Source of the DNA: Leucobacter chromiireducens subsp. chromiireducens
GTDB taxonomy: Bacteria > Actinomycetota > Actinomycetes > Actinomycetales > Microbacteriaceae
Direction of reading: 5' to 3'
Assembly (NCBI RefSeq): GCF_016758255.1
Contig: NZ_QYAD01000003.1
Span: 434,001-498,000, forward strand
DNA: 64,000 nt
Positions 42,247 through 50,463 of this stretch are shown here, in pieces. The notes under the pieces are model-generated. The model did no database searches. It was not told the origin of the DNA and saw nothing but the letters and a program-made list of their open reading frames with translations. A program made the translations under genes and the position numbers. Within the stretch, counting starts at the first letter, position 1; each line of letters opens with the position of its first letter.

Positions 42247-43626
42247 CTAGCCGCCGAAGCTCGCGTAGCCCGCGATCAGGTACGCGATGAACGACAGCAC
42301 CGCCGCCACGCCCGCGTAAGGCAGGATCGAGAGCATCAGGCTGAGCGGTTTCACGCCCACCGACTTCGCGGCAAGCACCATACCGTCGCCGTACATGCAG
42401 GTGGTCGAACCGAGGGCGGCGCCCGAGAAGACTGCCGTGCCGGCGAGCACGGGGTCAACGCCCATGCCAATCGCGAGCGGCAGCACGACGGGCGTGATCA
42501 CCACGGCGAGGTCCCAGAACGCGCCGGTCGCGTAGGCGTAGATGCCGCACACGAGGAAGACAACGGCGGGCAGCAGCGCGCCGTACATTACGGGCTGGGT
42601 GGCGTCGATGATCCAATCGGCAAGCTGCAGATCGATGTTGATCTGCTGCATCATGAACGCGAGCACGAAGAGCACCATCACGTAGCCCATGCTCGTGATG
42701 CCCTCGAACGCCTGGTCGAGCACGCCCTTCAGCGTGAGGCGGCGCTGTGCGACGTAGAGGATGATCGCGACCACGACCGCGGCCGCGGCGCCCTTGATGA
42801 TGTCGACCTCGGTGAAGATGGTCACGAGCACGAGCGTGACGATCGGGATCAGGAAGTTGAACGGCAGGGGCCGCGTGCTCTGCTGCCCGTCTTCGGCGAG
42901 CTCGAACGCGCGCTCCTCAGGCGTGAGCCCCTCGGGCAGGGTGTCCCCGGTGCGGGCGACGCGCGCCTGTTCACGCTTCAGCGGCCCAACGAGCGGCAGT
43001 ACGCCCAGGGCAAGCAGCAGGCCGATCGCGAGCGCGAACCAGCCGAAGAAGATGGTGGGAAGCCCCGAGAGGTACGCGCCGAAGCCCGAGCCGTTCACGG
43101 TCACGCCGTCTTGCTCGAGCAGCGCGGAGAAGAACACGGCCCAGGTAGAGAACGGGATGATCACGGCAATGGGTGCGGAGGTCATCTTGACGATCGTGCC
43201 GACCATGGTGCGGGGCACGCCGTGCCGGTCGGTGACGCGCTTCATGGAAGTGCCGACGGTGAGCGCGTTCAGGTAGTCATCGATGAACAGCGCGATGGTC
43301 AGCAACCAGGTGAGCAGTAGCGACTTGCGGCGCGAGTTCACGAAGCCCTCGGTCCACCGCGCAAAGTCGTTCGCGGCGCCCGATGCGTTGAAATAGGCGA
43401 TGAGGATGCCAAAGAGCACCACGACGAGCGCGAGCCAGTGCACGGTCTCGTTGGTCAGCGAGGCCCCGAAGGCACCGACGAAGGTGTCAAAGAATGCCCA
43501 CCCGCCCAGCAGGATCGTGCCAACGAGCACGCCCGAGAGCAGGCCGAACAGTGCGCGCTTGGTGAGCACCGACACGATAAGAACGGTGAGAACTGGCAGC
43601 AACGCCAGGGCTGTGTTTTGGACCAC
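42247..43626 (-). CDS. NhaC-family Na+/H+ antiporter
   Basis: A 459-residue membrane protein with about 12 helices. Segments TWLLTIALFIDDYLNALTVGTSMKRVTDRHGVPR and SAPIAVIIPFSTWAVFF match the NhaC-type antiporter family, with acidic residues in a helix (FIDDYLN) for ion exchange. Relatives include organic-acid antiporters, so an exchange substrate other than sodium cannot be excluded. GTG 43626 follows GAAAGG. It is 74 nt downstream of the amidohydrolase gene in the same direction, probably one transcript. Confidence 0.85.
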   Translation of the reverse strand: MVQNTALALLPVLTVLIVSVLTKRALFGLLSGVLVGTILLGGWAFFDTFVGAFGASLTNETVHWLALVVVLFGILIAYFNASGAANDFARWTEGFVNSRRKSLLLTWLLTIALFIDDYLNALTVGTSMKRVTDRHGVPRTMVGTIVKMTSAPIAVIIPFSTWAVFFSALLEQDGVTVNGSGFGAYLSGLPTIFFGWFALAIGLLLALGVLPLVGPLKREQARVARTGDTLPEGLTPEERAFELAEDGQQSTRPLPFNFLIPIVTLVLVTIFTEVDIIKGAAAAVVVAIILYVAQRRLTLKGVLDQAFEGITSMGYVMVLFVLAFMMQQINIDLQLADWIIDATQPVMYGALLPAVVFLVCGIYAYATGAFWDLAVVITPVVLPLAIGMGVDPVLAGTAVFSGAALGSTTCMYGDGMVLAAKSVGVKPLSLMLSILPYAGVAAVLSFIAYLIAGYASFGG

Positions 43627-43700
43627 GGTGGCCTTTCGGGCGGGCGGCGGCTGTGCCGCGGGCGGAAGAGAGAGGGCGGTGTCGGGCGAGTGCCCGCGCG

Positions 43701-45338
43701 TCAGCCCTCGTGTGAGGTGTGCAGGCCGTCGAGGTAGGTGGCCAGTACGGGGAGTTCGACGAGATCATCGCCGGGGGTGTCGAGCGGGTCCTCGGCCCAC
43801 ACGGCAAGGTCGGCGCGAGCGCCCGGACGGATCACGCCCAGGTCGTCGTCGCCCTGCGCGAGGGCGGCGCCTCGCGTGTAACCGTGCAGCGCCTCCGCGG
43901 CGGTCAGCCGCTCCTCGGGCTCGTACACGAACGCGTCGCGCGCGCCGGGTTCGCGGCGCAGCATCGACCAGGCAAGGCCCACACGCGCGTCGAGATCGGC
44001 GATGGGCCAGTCCGAACCGAGCGCCAGGGGGGCGCCGGCGCGCAGCACGCTGCCGGCTGCCCATGCGCGCGCCGCGCGCACGGGGCCCAGGCGGCGTGCC
44101 CACTCATCACTGCCGTCGGCGATGCGCCACTGCAGGTGGGGCAGCTGCAGCGAGGCGGTGATGCCCGTCTCGGCGAGCCGCGCAAGATCGCGGGGGTCGA
44201 GCGTCTCCAGGTGTTCGATGCGGTGCGGCACGCCGGAGAGCGCCCGGCTCCCGACGGTCTCGTACGCGGTGATCGTTTCGCCGACCGCGCGATCGCCGAT
44301 CGCGTGCGTGGCGATCTGGAAGCCTGCGGCGTGGAACTCCTGCACGGCGGCGACGAAGTCGGCCTGGTCGGGCCAGAAGCCGTCGAGCCCCTGTCCGTCG
44401 GCGTCGGCCTCGTAGAGCCAGCCGGCGCCCGTGTCGATCACCCCGTCGGCGTAGAGCTTGATCACGCCACCGCGCCAGCGGTTTCCGGCGCGGTCACGCT
44501 GCGCGGCGATGGCGGCGCGCTCCGCGGCGGTGTAGACGGGCTTCACGTCCATCCCGCTCACGATGCGTACGGGCAGGCCGAGGCCCGAAGAGTCGAGCGC
44601 CTCGAGCAGGTCGAGGGTGCCGGAGTTGCCATCCATGATGGTGCCGCCCGTGAGCCCGGAGCGGCGCATGCGCGCAAACGTCGCCCGTGCGGCTTCGAGG
44701 GTCTCCTCGGTGCTCGGTTTCGGTGCGACCTCGAGGATGGGCTGGTACGAGCTGTCTTCGCGCAGCTCGCCGGTGGGCACACCCGCGCCATCGACGACGA
44801 TCTCCGAGCTGTCCTCAAAGGTTCGCGCACCGGTGATGTCCGCGCGGCGCAGCGCCTCAGTGCTCGCGAGCGCGGTGTGGAAGTCGAAGAAGAACACCAT
44901 TGCGGGCACCCCGGCGACCGCCTCGTCGATGAGCGCCGAGGTGAGCTGCGCGCCCTCGAACACGGCGTAGTCGAGGTTCCAGGCCCGCACCCAGCCGTCG
45001 CTCGTGTCTCGGCGCACGCGCTCAGCCTCTGCGGCGAGCGCCGTCCGGAGACCCGCAACGTCTTGGACGCGGCCGAGGTCGATGCCCTGGCAGAGTTCCA
45101 CGCCCTGAATGGGGTGGAGATGCGCGTCGATGAGGCCGGGGGTGATCGTCGCACCACTCGCGTCATCCACCTGCGTGTTCGAACCGCGGAAGGCCTCGGC
45201 AATCTCCTGGGCTTCGCCGACCGCGAGGATGCGCCCATCGGCGATGGCAATGGAGCGCGGCGCCGGTGTGGCGTCCCCTGCAACCATGGTGTGCACGCGG
45301 GCACCAGAAATGATCAGCTCGGCGCTCGTGTTCGGCAC
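43701..45338 (-). CDS. amidohydrolase family 3 enzyme (YtcJ-like)
   Basis: A 545-residue metal-dependent hydrolase of the Amidohydro_3 family, cytoplasmic. The metal motif is ITPGLIDAHLHP near 65-76, FQIATHAIGDRA holds a second His cluster, VPHRIEHLE another, and APLALGSDWPI the final catalytic Asp. The strong homology runs from LIISGARVHTM to the end. The substrate is unknown; relatives hydrolyse cyclic or N-acyl amides. GTG 45338 has GGGGGAGGACC upstream, and a -35/-10 pair at 45399-45427 drives it toward the antiporter gene. Divergent from the TetR gene. Confidence 0.88.
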   Translation of the reverse strand: MPNTSAELIISGARVHTMVAGDATPAPRSIAIADGRILAVGEAQEIAEAFRGSNTQVDDASGATITPGLIDAHLHPIQGVELCQGIDLGRVQDVAGLRTALAAEAERVRRDTSDGWVRAWNLDYAVFEGAQLTSALIDEAVAGVPAMVFFFDFHTALASTEALRRADITGARTFEDSSEIVVDGAGVPTGELREDSSYQPILEVAPKPSTEETLEAARATFARMRRSGLTGGTIMDGNSGTLDLLEALDSSGLGLPVRIVSGMDVKPVYTAAERAAIAAQRDRAGNRWRGGVIKLYADGVIDTGAGWLYEADADGQGLDGFWPDQADFVAAVQEFHAAGFQIATHAIGDRAVGETITAYETVGSRALSGVPHRIEHLETLDPRDLARLAETGITASLQLPHLQWRIADGSDEWARRLGPVRAARAWAAGSVLRAGAPLALGSDWPIADLDARVGLAWSMLRREPGARDAFVYEPEERLTAAEALHGYTRGAALAQGDDDLGVIRPGARADLAVWAEDPLDTPGDDLVELPVLATYLDGLHTSHEG

Positions 45339-45398
45339 GCGGTCCTCCCCCGGGGTTTCGTGAGACCCCGTATCCTCGAAGTGACGCGGAGCACCATC

Positions 45399-45427
45399 AA
45401 TTTACGCAGATTCAATATGCAATGCAA
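45399..45427 (-). promoter_or_regulatory. promoter of the amidohydrolase gene
   Basis: On the minus strand TTGCAT (45422-45427), 17 bp and TAAATT (45399-45404) make a clear sigma70-type promoter. It lies 24 bp from the divergent TetR start, so the regulator may bind over it. Confidence 0.6.
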
Positions 45428-45450
45428 ACACCGCGGCACAAGGGGGTTCC

Positions 45451-46122
45451 ATGACTTCGGCGCCTGAGGCTCGCCGAGCGGCTGGGCGACCGCGCACCGC
45501 TGTGCTCTCACACGAGCGGATTCTCACCGCAGCGTTCGAGCTCGCAGATGTACGCGGCGCCGATTTCACCCTCGCCGCGCTTGCCCGCCGCCTGGAGGTT
45601 CGCCCCTCGGCGCTGCACCACTACTTCGCGGGAAAGGACGAGCTGATCGCGGGGATGCGCGGCCAGCTCACCGCGCGCGTGGGCGACCACGGCTTCGACG
45701 CGCTCCCCTGGCACACGGCGATCGTGCCGTGGGCCCGCGCCTACCGCGCCACCTTCGGCGCGCACCCGGGCATCATCGCCGCGCTCGCAACCCTGCCCGT
45801 GGCTGACGAGCCCGAGTCGATCATCGATTACGAGCGGATCGCTGCGGCCATGCGCCGCGACGGCTACCCCGAGCACCGCATCGTGCCCGCGCTCGTGGCG
45901 ATCGAGTCGTTCATCATCGGCTCAGCCCTCGACTCGCTCGCGCCCGACGACAACCTCCGGCCCACGAGCAATGCCGCGATCGCCCCGGCGCTCACCGCCG
46001 CCGAACTTGCCGCACGCGCGCACGCGACCGCGCAGGGCCGCAGCACCGCCGAGGAGACCTTTGAGTTTGGCCTCGTCGCCCTCATCGCGGGCCTCCGCAC
46101 GGCAGGGAGCACTGCCCCCTAA
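45451..46122 (+). CDS. TetR-family regulator
   Basis: A 223-residue regulator. The HTH (LSHERILTAAFELADVRGADFTLAALARRLEVRPSALHHYFAGKDELI) occupies residues 19-65, then a TetR_C-type ligand domain. It is divergent from the amidohydrolase (112-bp gap) and overlaps the AEC carrier start (TAATG), so it probably controls both transport and hydrolysis genes of this cluster. Confidence 0.92.
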   Translation: MTSAPEARRAAGRPRTAVLSHERILTAAFELADVRGADFTLAALARRLEVRPSALHHYFAGKDELIAGMRGQLTARVGDHGFDALPWHTAIVPWARAYRATFGAHPGIIAALATLPVADEPESIIDYERIAAAMRRDGYPEHRIVPALVAIESFIIGSALDSLAPDDNLRPTSNAAIAPALTAAELAARAHATAQGRSTAEETFEFGLVALIAGLRTAGSTAP

Positions 46123-47045
46123 TGCTCGGTGTGCTGCAGGGGTTCGCGCTCATCCTCGGGGTGATCGGCGCGGGCTACCTGGCCGCACGCTTCGGCGTCG
46201 TGCGCGGCGAAGAGCGGCGCGTGCTCAACAACGTGGCGTTCTTTGTGGCCACCCCAGCCCTCCTCTTCGCGGTGCTGCACGACAGCGATCCCGGCATCAT
46301 CTTCTCCCCCGTAATCCTGATCACAAGCCTGTCTGCCCTCATCGTCGCGGCCCTCTTCGTGCTCGCCTCACGGCTCCGGTTCCGGCGCGACCTGGCAGCC
46401 ACCACGCTCGGCGCCACCTGCTCCGGCTACGTCAACTCGAACAATCTCGGCCTGCCGGTCGCGGTGTACATCCTCGGCGACGCAGCCTACGTCGCCCCGC
46501 TGCTGCTCGTGCAGCTGGTCATCTTCGCCCCCGCGGTGCTCGCAATCCTCGAGACCACGCGGGGCAATCAGCGCGGGGCACTCGTCGCCCTGGGCCGCGC
46601 CGCGTCGAACCCGATCATCCTCGCCTCGGTCGCCGGTCTCATCGTCGCGCTGGTCGGCCTCCCCATCCCCGAGCTCGTGCTCGCCCCCATCGAGATGCTC
46701 GGCGGCGCCGCGATCCCGATGGTGCTGCTGAGCTTCGGGATGTCGCTGCGCGGTCAGCGGGCGCTGCAGCCGGGCACGGGGCGCGCGGCCGTCTTCACCG
46801 CGTCGGGCCTGAAAGTGCTCGCCATGCCCGCGGTCGCCTGGCTGCTCGCGACAGCGTGTGGCCTCTCCGCGCACGAAGTGTTCGTCGCGACCATCATCGC
46901 CGCGCTGCCCACCGCCCAAAACGTGTACAACTACGCGGCCACCTATCGTCGCGCCGAGACGATGGTGCGCGACACCGTGTTCCTCACGACCTTTGCGGCG
47001 CTCCCCGTCATCGCGTTCATCGCCTGGGCGCTTGGCGGGTCATAG
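46122..47045 (+). CDS. AEC-family (auxin efflux carrier type) transporter
   Basis: A 307-residue, 10-helix carrier. Family features are the N-terminal GVIGAGYLAARFGVVRGEERRVLNNVAFFVATPALLF and the central SGYVNSNNLGLPVAVYI motif, with LPTAQNVYNYA in the C-terminal half. AEC proteins move organic acids such as malate or malonate. It is translated directly from the TetR gene, which suggests substrate uptake for the cluster. Confidence 0.9.
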   Translation: MLGVLQGFALILGVIGAGYLAARFGVVRGEERRVLNNVAFFVATPALLFAVLHDSDPGIIFSPVILITSLSALIVAALFVLASRLRFRRDLAATTLGATCSGYVNSNNLGLPVAVYILGDAAYVAPLLLVQLVIFAPAVLAILETTRGNQRGALVALGRAASNPIILASVAGLIVALVGLPIPELVLAPIEMLGGAAIPMVLLSFGMSLRGQRALQPGTGRAAVFTASGLKVLAMPAVAWLLATACGLSAHEVFVATIIAALPTAQNVYNYAATYRRAETMVRDTVFLTTFAALPVIAFIAWALGGS

Positions 47046-47092
47046 CTGAGAGCGCACACGCGCAGTCGATGGGGATCGCGGCACACGCCGCC

Positions 47093-47127
47093 CCGCTATT
47101 CCCGCTCCCCCGGTGCGGGAATAGCGG
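47093..47127 (+). terminator. hairpin between the AEC carrier and nitroreductase genes
   Basis: A perfect 13-bp stem (47093-47105 with 47115-47127, 9-nt loop) lies 47 nt after the AEC stop. No T-tract follows, so it may be a T-poor terminator or a binding site for the nitroreductase promoter. Confidence 0.5.
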
Positions 47128-47210
47128 TCGCATCCCGGGCGTTACAGACTGCCGGGTAGCGGCGCGTGCCGCGACCTCACCGCCCCCAATTCTCAAGGAG
47201 ACCCATCACC

Positions 47211-47786
47211 GTGAGCCCGCGCACCGCACAGACCAGCGCCCCCGTTCTCGACACGCTCGCCGAGCGCTGGAGCCCCCGCGCATTCGACGCCGATCACTCG
47301 TTCCCGGAGGGGGCGCTGCGCGGCATCTTCGAGGCGGCCCGCTGGGCGCCGAGCGCAAACAACTCGCAGCCCTGGCGCTTCATCCTCGCGCGCCGCGGCA
47401 CCGAGCACTTCACCGCGATTGAGGAGACGCTCGCCGGCTTCAACCGCATGTGGGCGGGCAGCGCTGGCGCGCTCGTTGTGAACGTCGCAGAGGTGGCGAA
47501 CGCTGAGGGCAACCCGCAGCCGTGGGCCGAGTACGACCTGGGACAGGCCGTCGCGCACCTCACCGTGCAGGCACACGCCGAGGGCTTCCACGTGCACCAG
47601 ATGGGGGGCTTCGACCGTGACGCGATTCGTGCGGCCTTCAACCTGGATGCGCGGTTCGAGCCTGTCTCCGTGATGGTGATCGGCGCGATCGGCGATGCCG
47701 AGCAGCTGCCCGAGCCGCTCCGTGAGCGCGAGCTGGCACCCCGCACGCGCATCGTGCTCGAGGACCTCTTCATCGCGCGCGACTAA
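47211..47786 (+). CDS. nitroreductase-family protein
   Basis: A 191-residue FMN-dependent oxidoreductase. SPRAFD near 21 and RWAPSANNSQPWRF at 43-56 bind FMN, and GFHVHQMGGFD near 121-131 is the other conserved segment. It is short but complete for this family. GTG 47211 has AAGGAG upstream; the ORF extended to 47166 lacks one. Substrate not deducible. Confidence 0.88.
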   Translation: MSPRTAQTSAPVLDTLAERWSPRAFDADHSFPEGALRGIFEAARWAPSANNSQPWRFILARRGTEHFTAIEETLAGFNRMWAGSAGALVVNVAEVANAEGNPQPWAEYDLGQAVAHLTVQAHAEGFHVHQMGGFDRDAIRAAFNLDARFEPVSVMVIGAIGDAEQLPEPLRERELAPRTRIVLEDLFIARD

Positions 47787-47850
47787 CCCCCCGCGCACGG
47801 GTCAGCGCGCAGGTGGGTCGGGCTTCCGGCCCACCGCCGCGACCCGGTGC

Positions 47851-48273
47851 CTAGTCGGTATCGAGGGTGACTGAGCCCGAGCCGTCGTCAAGGCGCAGCG
47901 CACGCACCAGCTCGGCCGCGTGCACGGTCGACAGAATGACGCGGGAGAACGAGTCGAACTCGCTCACCCAGCCGCGATCCTCCGCGGTCTCGGGTGCCGG
48001 CTCGAGGTCGATCACCACGGCGTCGCGGCCCTTGCGGGCGAGCACGAAGTCGCGGCCGGTAAAGCTGCGCCAGGTGCCCGAGGCAAGTGTGCCGGGCACG
48101 TGGCTCCCGGCAGCGCGCACGCCGCGCAACCACACCCACGGGTCAGCGGTGATCACCGCTGAGGTGATGGCAGAGCGATCAAGCGTAATGTCGCGACGGC
48201 GCAGCGCGGCCACCCGCTCCGCACGCGTGAGCCGGATCACCACCCGGTCCTCGTGCACCTCGACGCGCGCCAT
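47851..48273 (-). CDS. conserved hypothetical protein downstream of hemD
   Basis: A 140-residue soluble protein: VEVHEDRVVIRLTRAERVAALRRRDITLDRSAI, then VWLRGVRAAGSHVPGTLASG and RSFTGRDFVLARKGRDAVVIDLE. I recognise this layout from a widespread small actinobacterial/Firmicutes family without a known job, perhaps PH-like. It starts 3 nt after the hemD stop, so the two are likely cotranscribed. Confidence 0.75.
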   Translation of the reverse strand: MARVEVHEDRVVIRLTRAERVAALRRRDITLDRSAITSAVITADPWVWLRGVRAAGSHVPGTLASGTWRSFTGRDFVLARKGRDAVVIDLEPAPETAEDRGWVSEFDSFSRVILSTVHAAELVRALRLDDGSGSVTLDTD

Positions 48274-48276
48274 GGC

Positions 48277-49068
48277 CTAGTCCAGCATGTCGCTCTGGTC
48301 GATGACCGATTCAACGGTCTCGATCAGTGCGCGCTTCATCGCGTAGTCGGGGTGAGCGGGATCATCCGCGTCGGCGGGCAGACCCACCGCCGCAGCGGCC
48401 TCGAGCGTGTTGACGCCCACGCAGGCGACGATCGTGTTCTCGGGGAGCTTCGGGAACTGGGCAGCGACCTCTTGCGCGATCTTCGCGGACGCGACGAGCA
48501 GCGCATTGATGCGGCCCGACTCGATGTCCTCGCGGATGTGCACAGAGGCGGGGACACCGACGGTGCGGAAGGCCAGCACCTGAGTGACATCGTGCCCGCG
48601 GTCGATGAGCCCCTCCGTGAGCACGGGGATCGCGACGTCGGATCGGAGGGTGAGCACGCGGAGCACGTCCCCCGTGTCGATCTCGGTCCACTCGTCGAGC
48701 AGCGCGTGCGTGCTGTTCTCCGCCTCGGGCGTGCGGGTGATGTGGTAGCCGGCGTCGCGGAAGGCAACGGCGGTCGCCTCGCCCACAATCGCGACGTTGG
48801 TCTCCGCGGGGATGACCGCGTTGTGGTGCGTGAGCACATCGGCAACGGTCGAGCTGGTCGCCGTCATCCAGTCGAACTCACCGGCTTCGAGGCGCTTCAG
48901 CGCTTCGACAAGCTTCTCTTCCTCGCTCGTGTGAGCGAAGTCCACGAGCGGAGAGGTCACCGTATGAGCACCCTGCTCGCGCAAGGCCTTCGAAACTAAA
49001 TCCCCCCAGGTGCCGCCGCGGGGGATGAGAACCCGCAGCCCACTGAGCGGTTTTGCCTCTGACGACAT
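48277..49068 (-). CDS. hemD: uroporphyrinogen-III synthase (HemD-like)
   Basis: A 263-residue HemD-fold protein: LRVLIPRGGTWGDLVSKALREQGA at the start, DWMTATSSTVADVL (the typical TSxxxV segment), NVAIVGEATAVAFRDAG and LLVASAKIAQEV/VACVGVNTLEAA in the second domain. It would close hydroxymethylbilane to uroporphyrinogen III for heme or related tetrapyrroles. ATG 49068 is preferred; an in-frame GTG at 49077 is an alternative. No other hem pathway gene except a HemY-like one is in the window. Confidence 0.85.
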   Translation of the reverse strand: MSSEAKPLSGLRVLIPRGGTWGDLVSKALREQGAHTVTSPLVDFAHTSEEEKLVEALKRLEAGEFDWMTATSSTVADVLTHHNAVIPAETNVAIVGEATAVAFRDAGYHITRTPEAENSTHALLDEWTEIDTGDVLRVLTLRSDVAIPVLTEGLIDRGHDVTQVLAFRTVGVPASVHIREDIESGRINALLVASAKIAQEVAAQFPKLPENTIVACVGVNTLEAAAAVGLPADADDPAHPDYAMKRALIETVESVIDQSDMLD

Positions 49069-49263
49069 AGACCCCACTCACTTGACGACAATAAGAAAGA
49101 CCAACTATCGAGTCGCTGATGGACCTGGAGCTGGTCGCGCACGGAAAACCGTTATCCCCTATTCTCACCCCGAGTCGCCCCGGAAGCAAAATGAGGGCCC
49201 CCGAGACCGGTAACGGAATGGAACTGTGACCTCGGTGAAGGGCTGGGCGACTACGCTCCGTGC

Positions 49264-49524
49264 TCAGCGCAGGCGGCGCGAGACCGCGCGAGCGATCCCC
49301 CACACCACGAGCCCCGCGGCGACCGCGACGCCCGCAACTCCCGCAGCGAACACCAGCGGGTTCTGCTCCTTCTCGGCGGCAATGCGGCGCTTCGCGTCGG
49401 CCACCGAGTCGTCGATGCGCTGGGCGTAGTTCAGGCGCCCCTGCAGCTGCGTCAGCGTGTCGTAGAGCTCGGTGCGCGCCTGTGCGGCGTCCGCGACGCC
49501 CTGCTCACGGTTCCAACCGCTCAT
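49264..49524 (-). CDS. DUF3618 membrane protein
   Basis: An 86-residue protein: a helical N-terminal part (ARTELYDTLTQLQGRLNYAQRIDDSVADAKRRIAAEKEQNPL) and one C-terminal transmembrane helix (FAAGVAGVAVAAGLVVWGIA) with an Arg-rich end. This is the DUF3618 pattern. It is translated after the Holin-X gene (ATGA overlap). Confidence 0.88.
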   Translation of the reverse strand: MSGWNREQGVADAAQARTELYDTLTQLQGRLNYAQRIDDSVADAKRRIAAEKEQNPLVFAAGVAGVAVAAGLVVWGIARAVSRRLR

Positions 49525-50045
49525 CGCCAGTTTCCTTCCTCGCCGACGCGCGGCATTCGGTACTGCTCGCCCTGCCCAGTACCCTCGGACGTCCGGCCGC
49601 CCGGCTGCGCGCCGGCACGCGGGGCACCAGGCTCGGGCACGGGGGTCGTCGCGTTGAAGCGCACCTCGCCCATCGCGGCGACATCGTCACCCACTCGCCC
49701 GAGCGTCTCCTCGGGCACGGGGTTGCCGCGCTTGATGAGCGCAACTCCGGCGAACACCGCGCCCGCCGCGAGCAGCAGGAGAAGCGCCGCAACGACGAGC
49801 GCCGCCAGCCACCAGGGCCACACGAGTGCGAGCGCAGCGATGGCAGCGATCACGAGCGCCTGGAGCATGAAGAACACGAAGAACAGCGCGATAGTGATCG
49901 CGCCGGCGCCGATGCCGGCCTTCTTCGCCTTCGATGCAACCTCGTGCTTTGCGTTCTCGTACTCGATCTTTGCGAGCGAGACGATCTGCTGCGGCAGGCG
50001 CGAAAGCAGTTCGAACGTGCCGGCCTGGTCTTTCTTTCGACTCAT
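49521..50045 (-). CDS. putative holin-like membrane protein (Phage_holin_3_6 / Holin-X)
   Basis: A 174-residue protein with an N-terminal amphipathic region (LLSRLPQQIVSLAKIEYENAKHEVASKAKKAG) and two transmembrane helices (~48-75 and ~82-107), then a hydrophilic tail. It matches the actinobacterial Holin-X family. The name comes from the fold; chromosomal members sit with YtxH and DUF3618 proteins and are not prophage genes. Both neighbours overlap by 4 nt. Confidence 0.85.
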   Translation of the reverse strand: MSRKKDQAGTFELLSRLPQQIVSLAKIEYENAKHEVASKAKKAGIGAGAITIALFFVFFMLQALVIAAIAALALVWPWWLAALVVAALLLLLAAGAVFAGVALIKRGNPVPEETLGRVGDDVAAMGEVRFNATTPVPEPGAPRAGAQPGGRTSEGTGQGEQYRMPRVGEEGNWR

Positions 50046-50368
50046 TCGGCATCGCCCGCTTTCGCTGCACTGGGCTCCGGCTTGGCATCCGCCGAGGCGG
50101 AGCGCGCGGGAGCCGACGTGCTCGGCGCTGCCGGGTCACGAGTCATCGCGTCGAACGCGCCCTTGCCTGCGCGCACCACGGTCGCCTTGAGCTGGTCAAC
50201 GCGCCCCTGCGCGGCATCCCGCACCACGCCGACGCCGCGCTGCACCGGCTCCGTGTTCCACACGGACTGTGCGCCGCGCTTGATCTGCTCGTAGCGTTCC
50301 CGACCCGCGCGCGTGCCCAGCACGTATCCAACGGTCGCTCCGAGAACGAATGCGATCTTGCCCTTCAT
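50042..50368 (-). CDS. YtxH-like small membrane protein
   Basis: A 108-residue protein: a short N-terminal transmembrane segment (KIAFVLGATVGYVLGTRAGRERYEQI) and a helical, Ala/Pro-rich cytoplasmic tail. This is the YtxH-type layout. It is the first gene of the YtxH/Holin-X/DUF3618 operon. GGAGG 6 nt upstream supports ATG 50368; a TAGGCT box at 50405-50410 (minus) may be the promoter. Confidence 0.85.
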   Translation of the reverse strand: MKGKIAFVLGATVGYVLGTRAGRERYEQIKRGAQSVWNTEPVQRGVGVVRDAAQGRVDQLKATVVRAGKGAFDAMTRDPAAPSTSAPARSASADAKPEPSAAKAGDAE

Positions 50369-50463
50369 ACTGCCTCCAGCCGAAATCGTCCGGTGTTCCT
50401 GGCAAGCCTACTCCGGCTTCCCTGGCTGTTGCATACCGTTTGCGTCATATACCCGAGATCGAA

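Noticed and set aside
49521-50045. Prophage holin as evidence of a prophage
   Set aside because: No integrase, capsid, tail or lysin genes nearby; the Holin-X family is a normal chromosomal membrane protein in actinobacteria.
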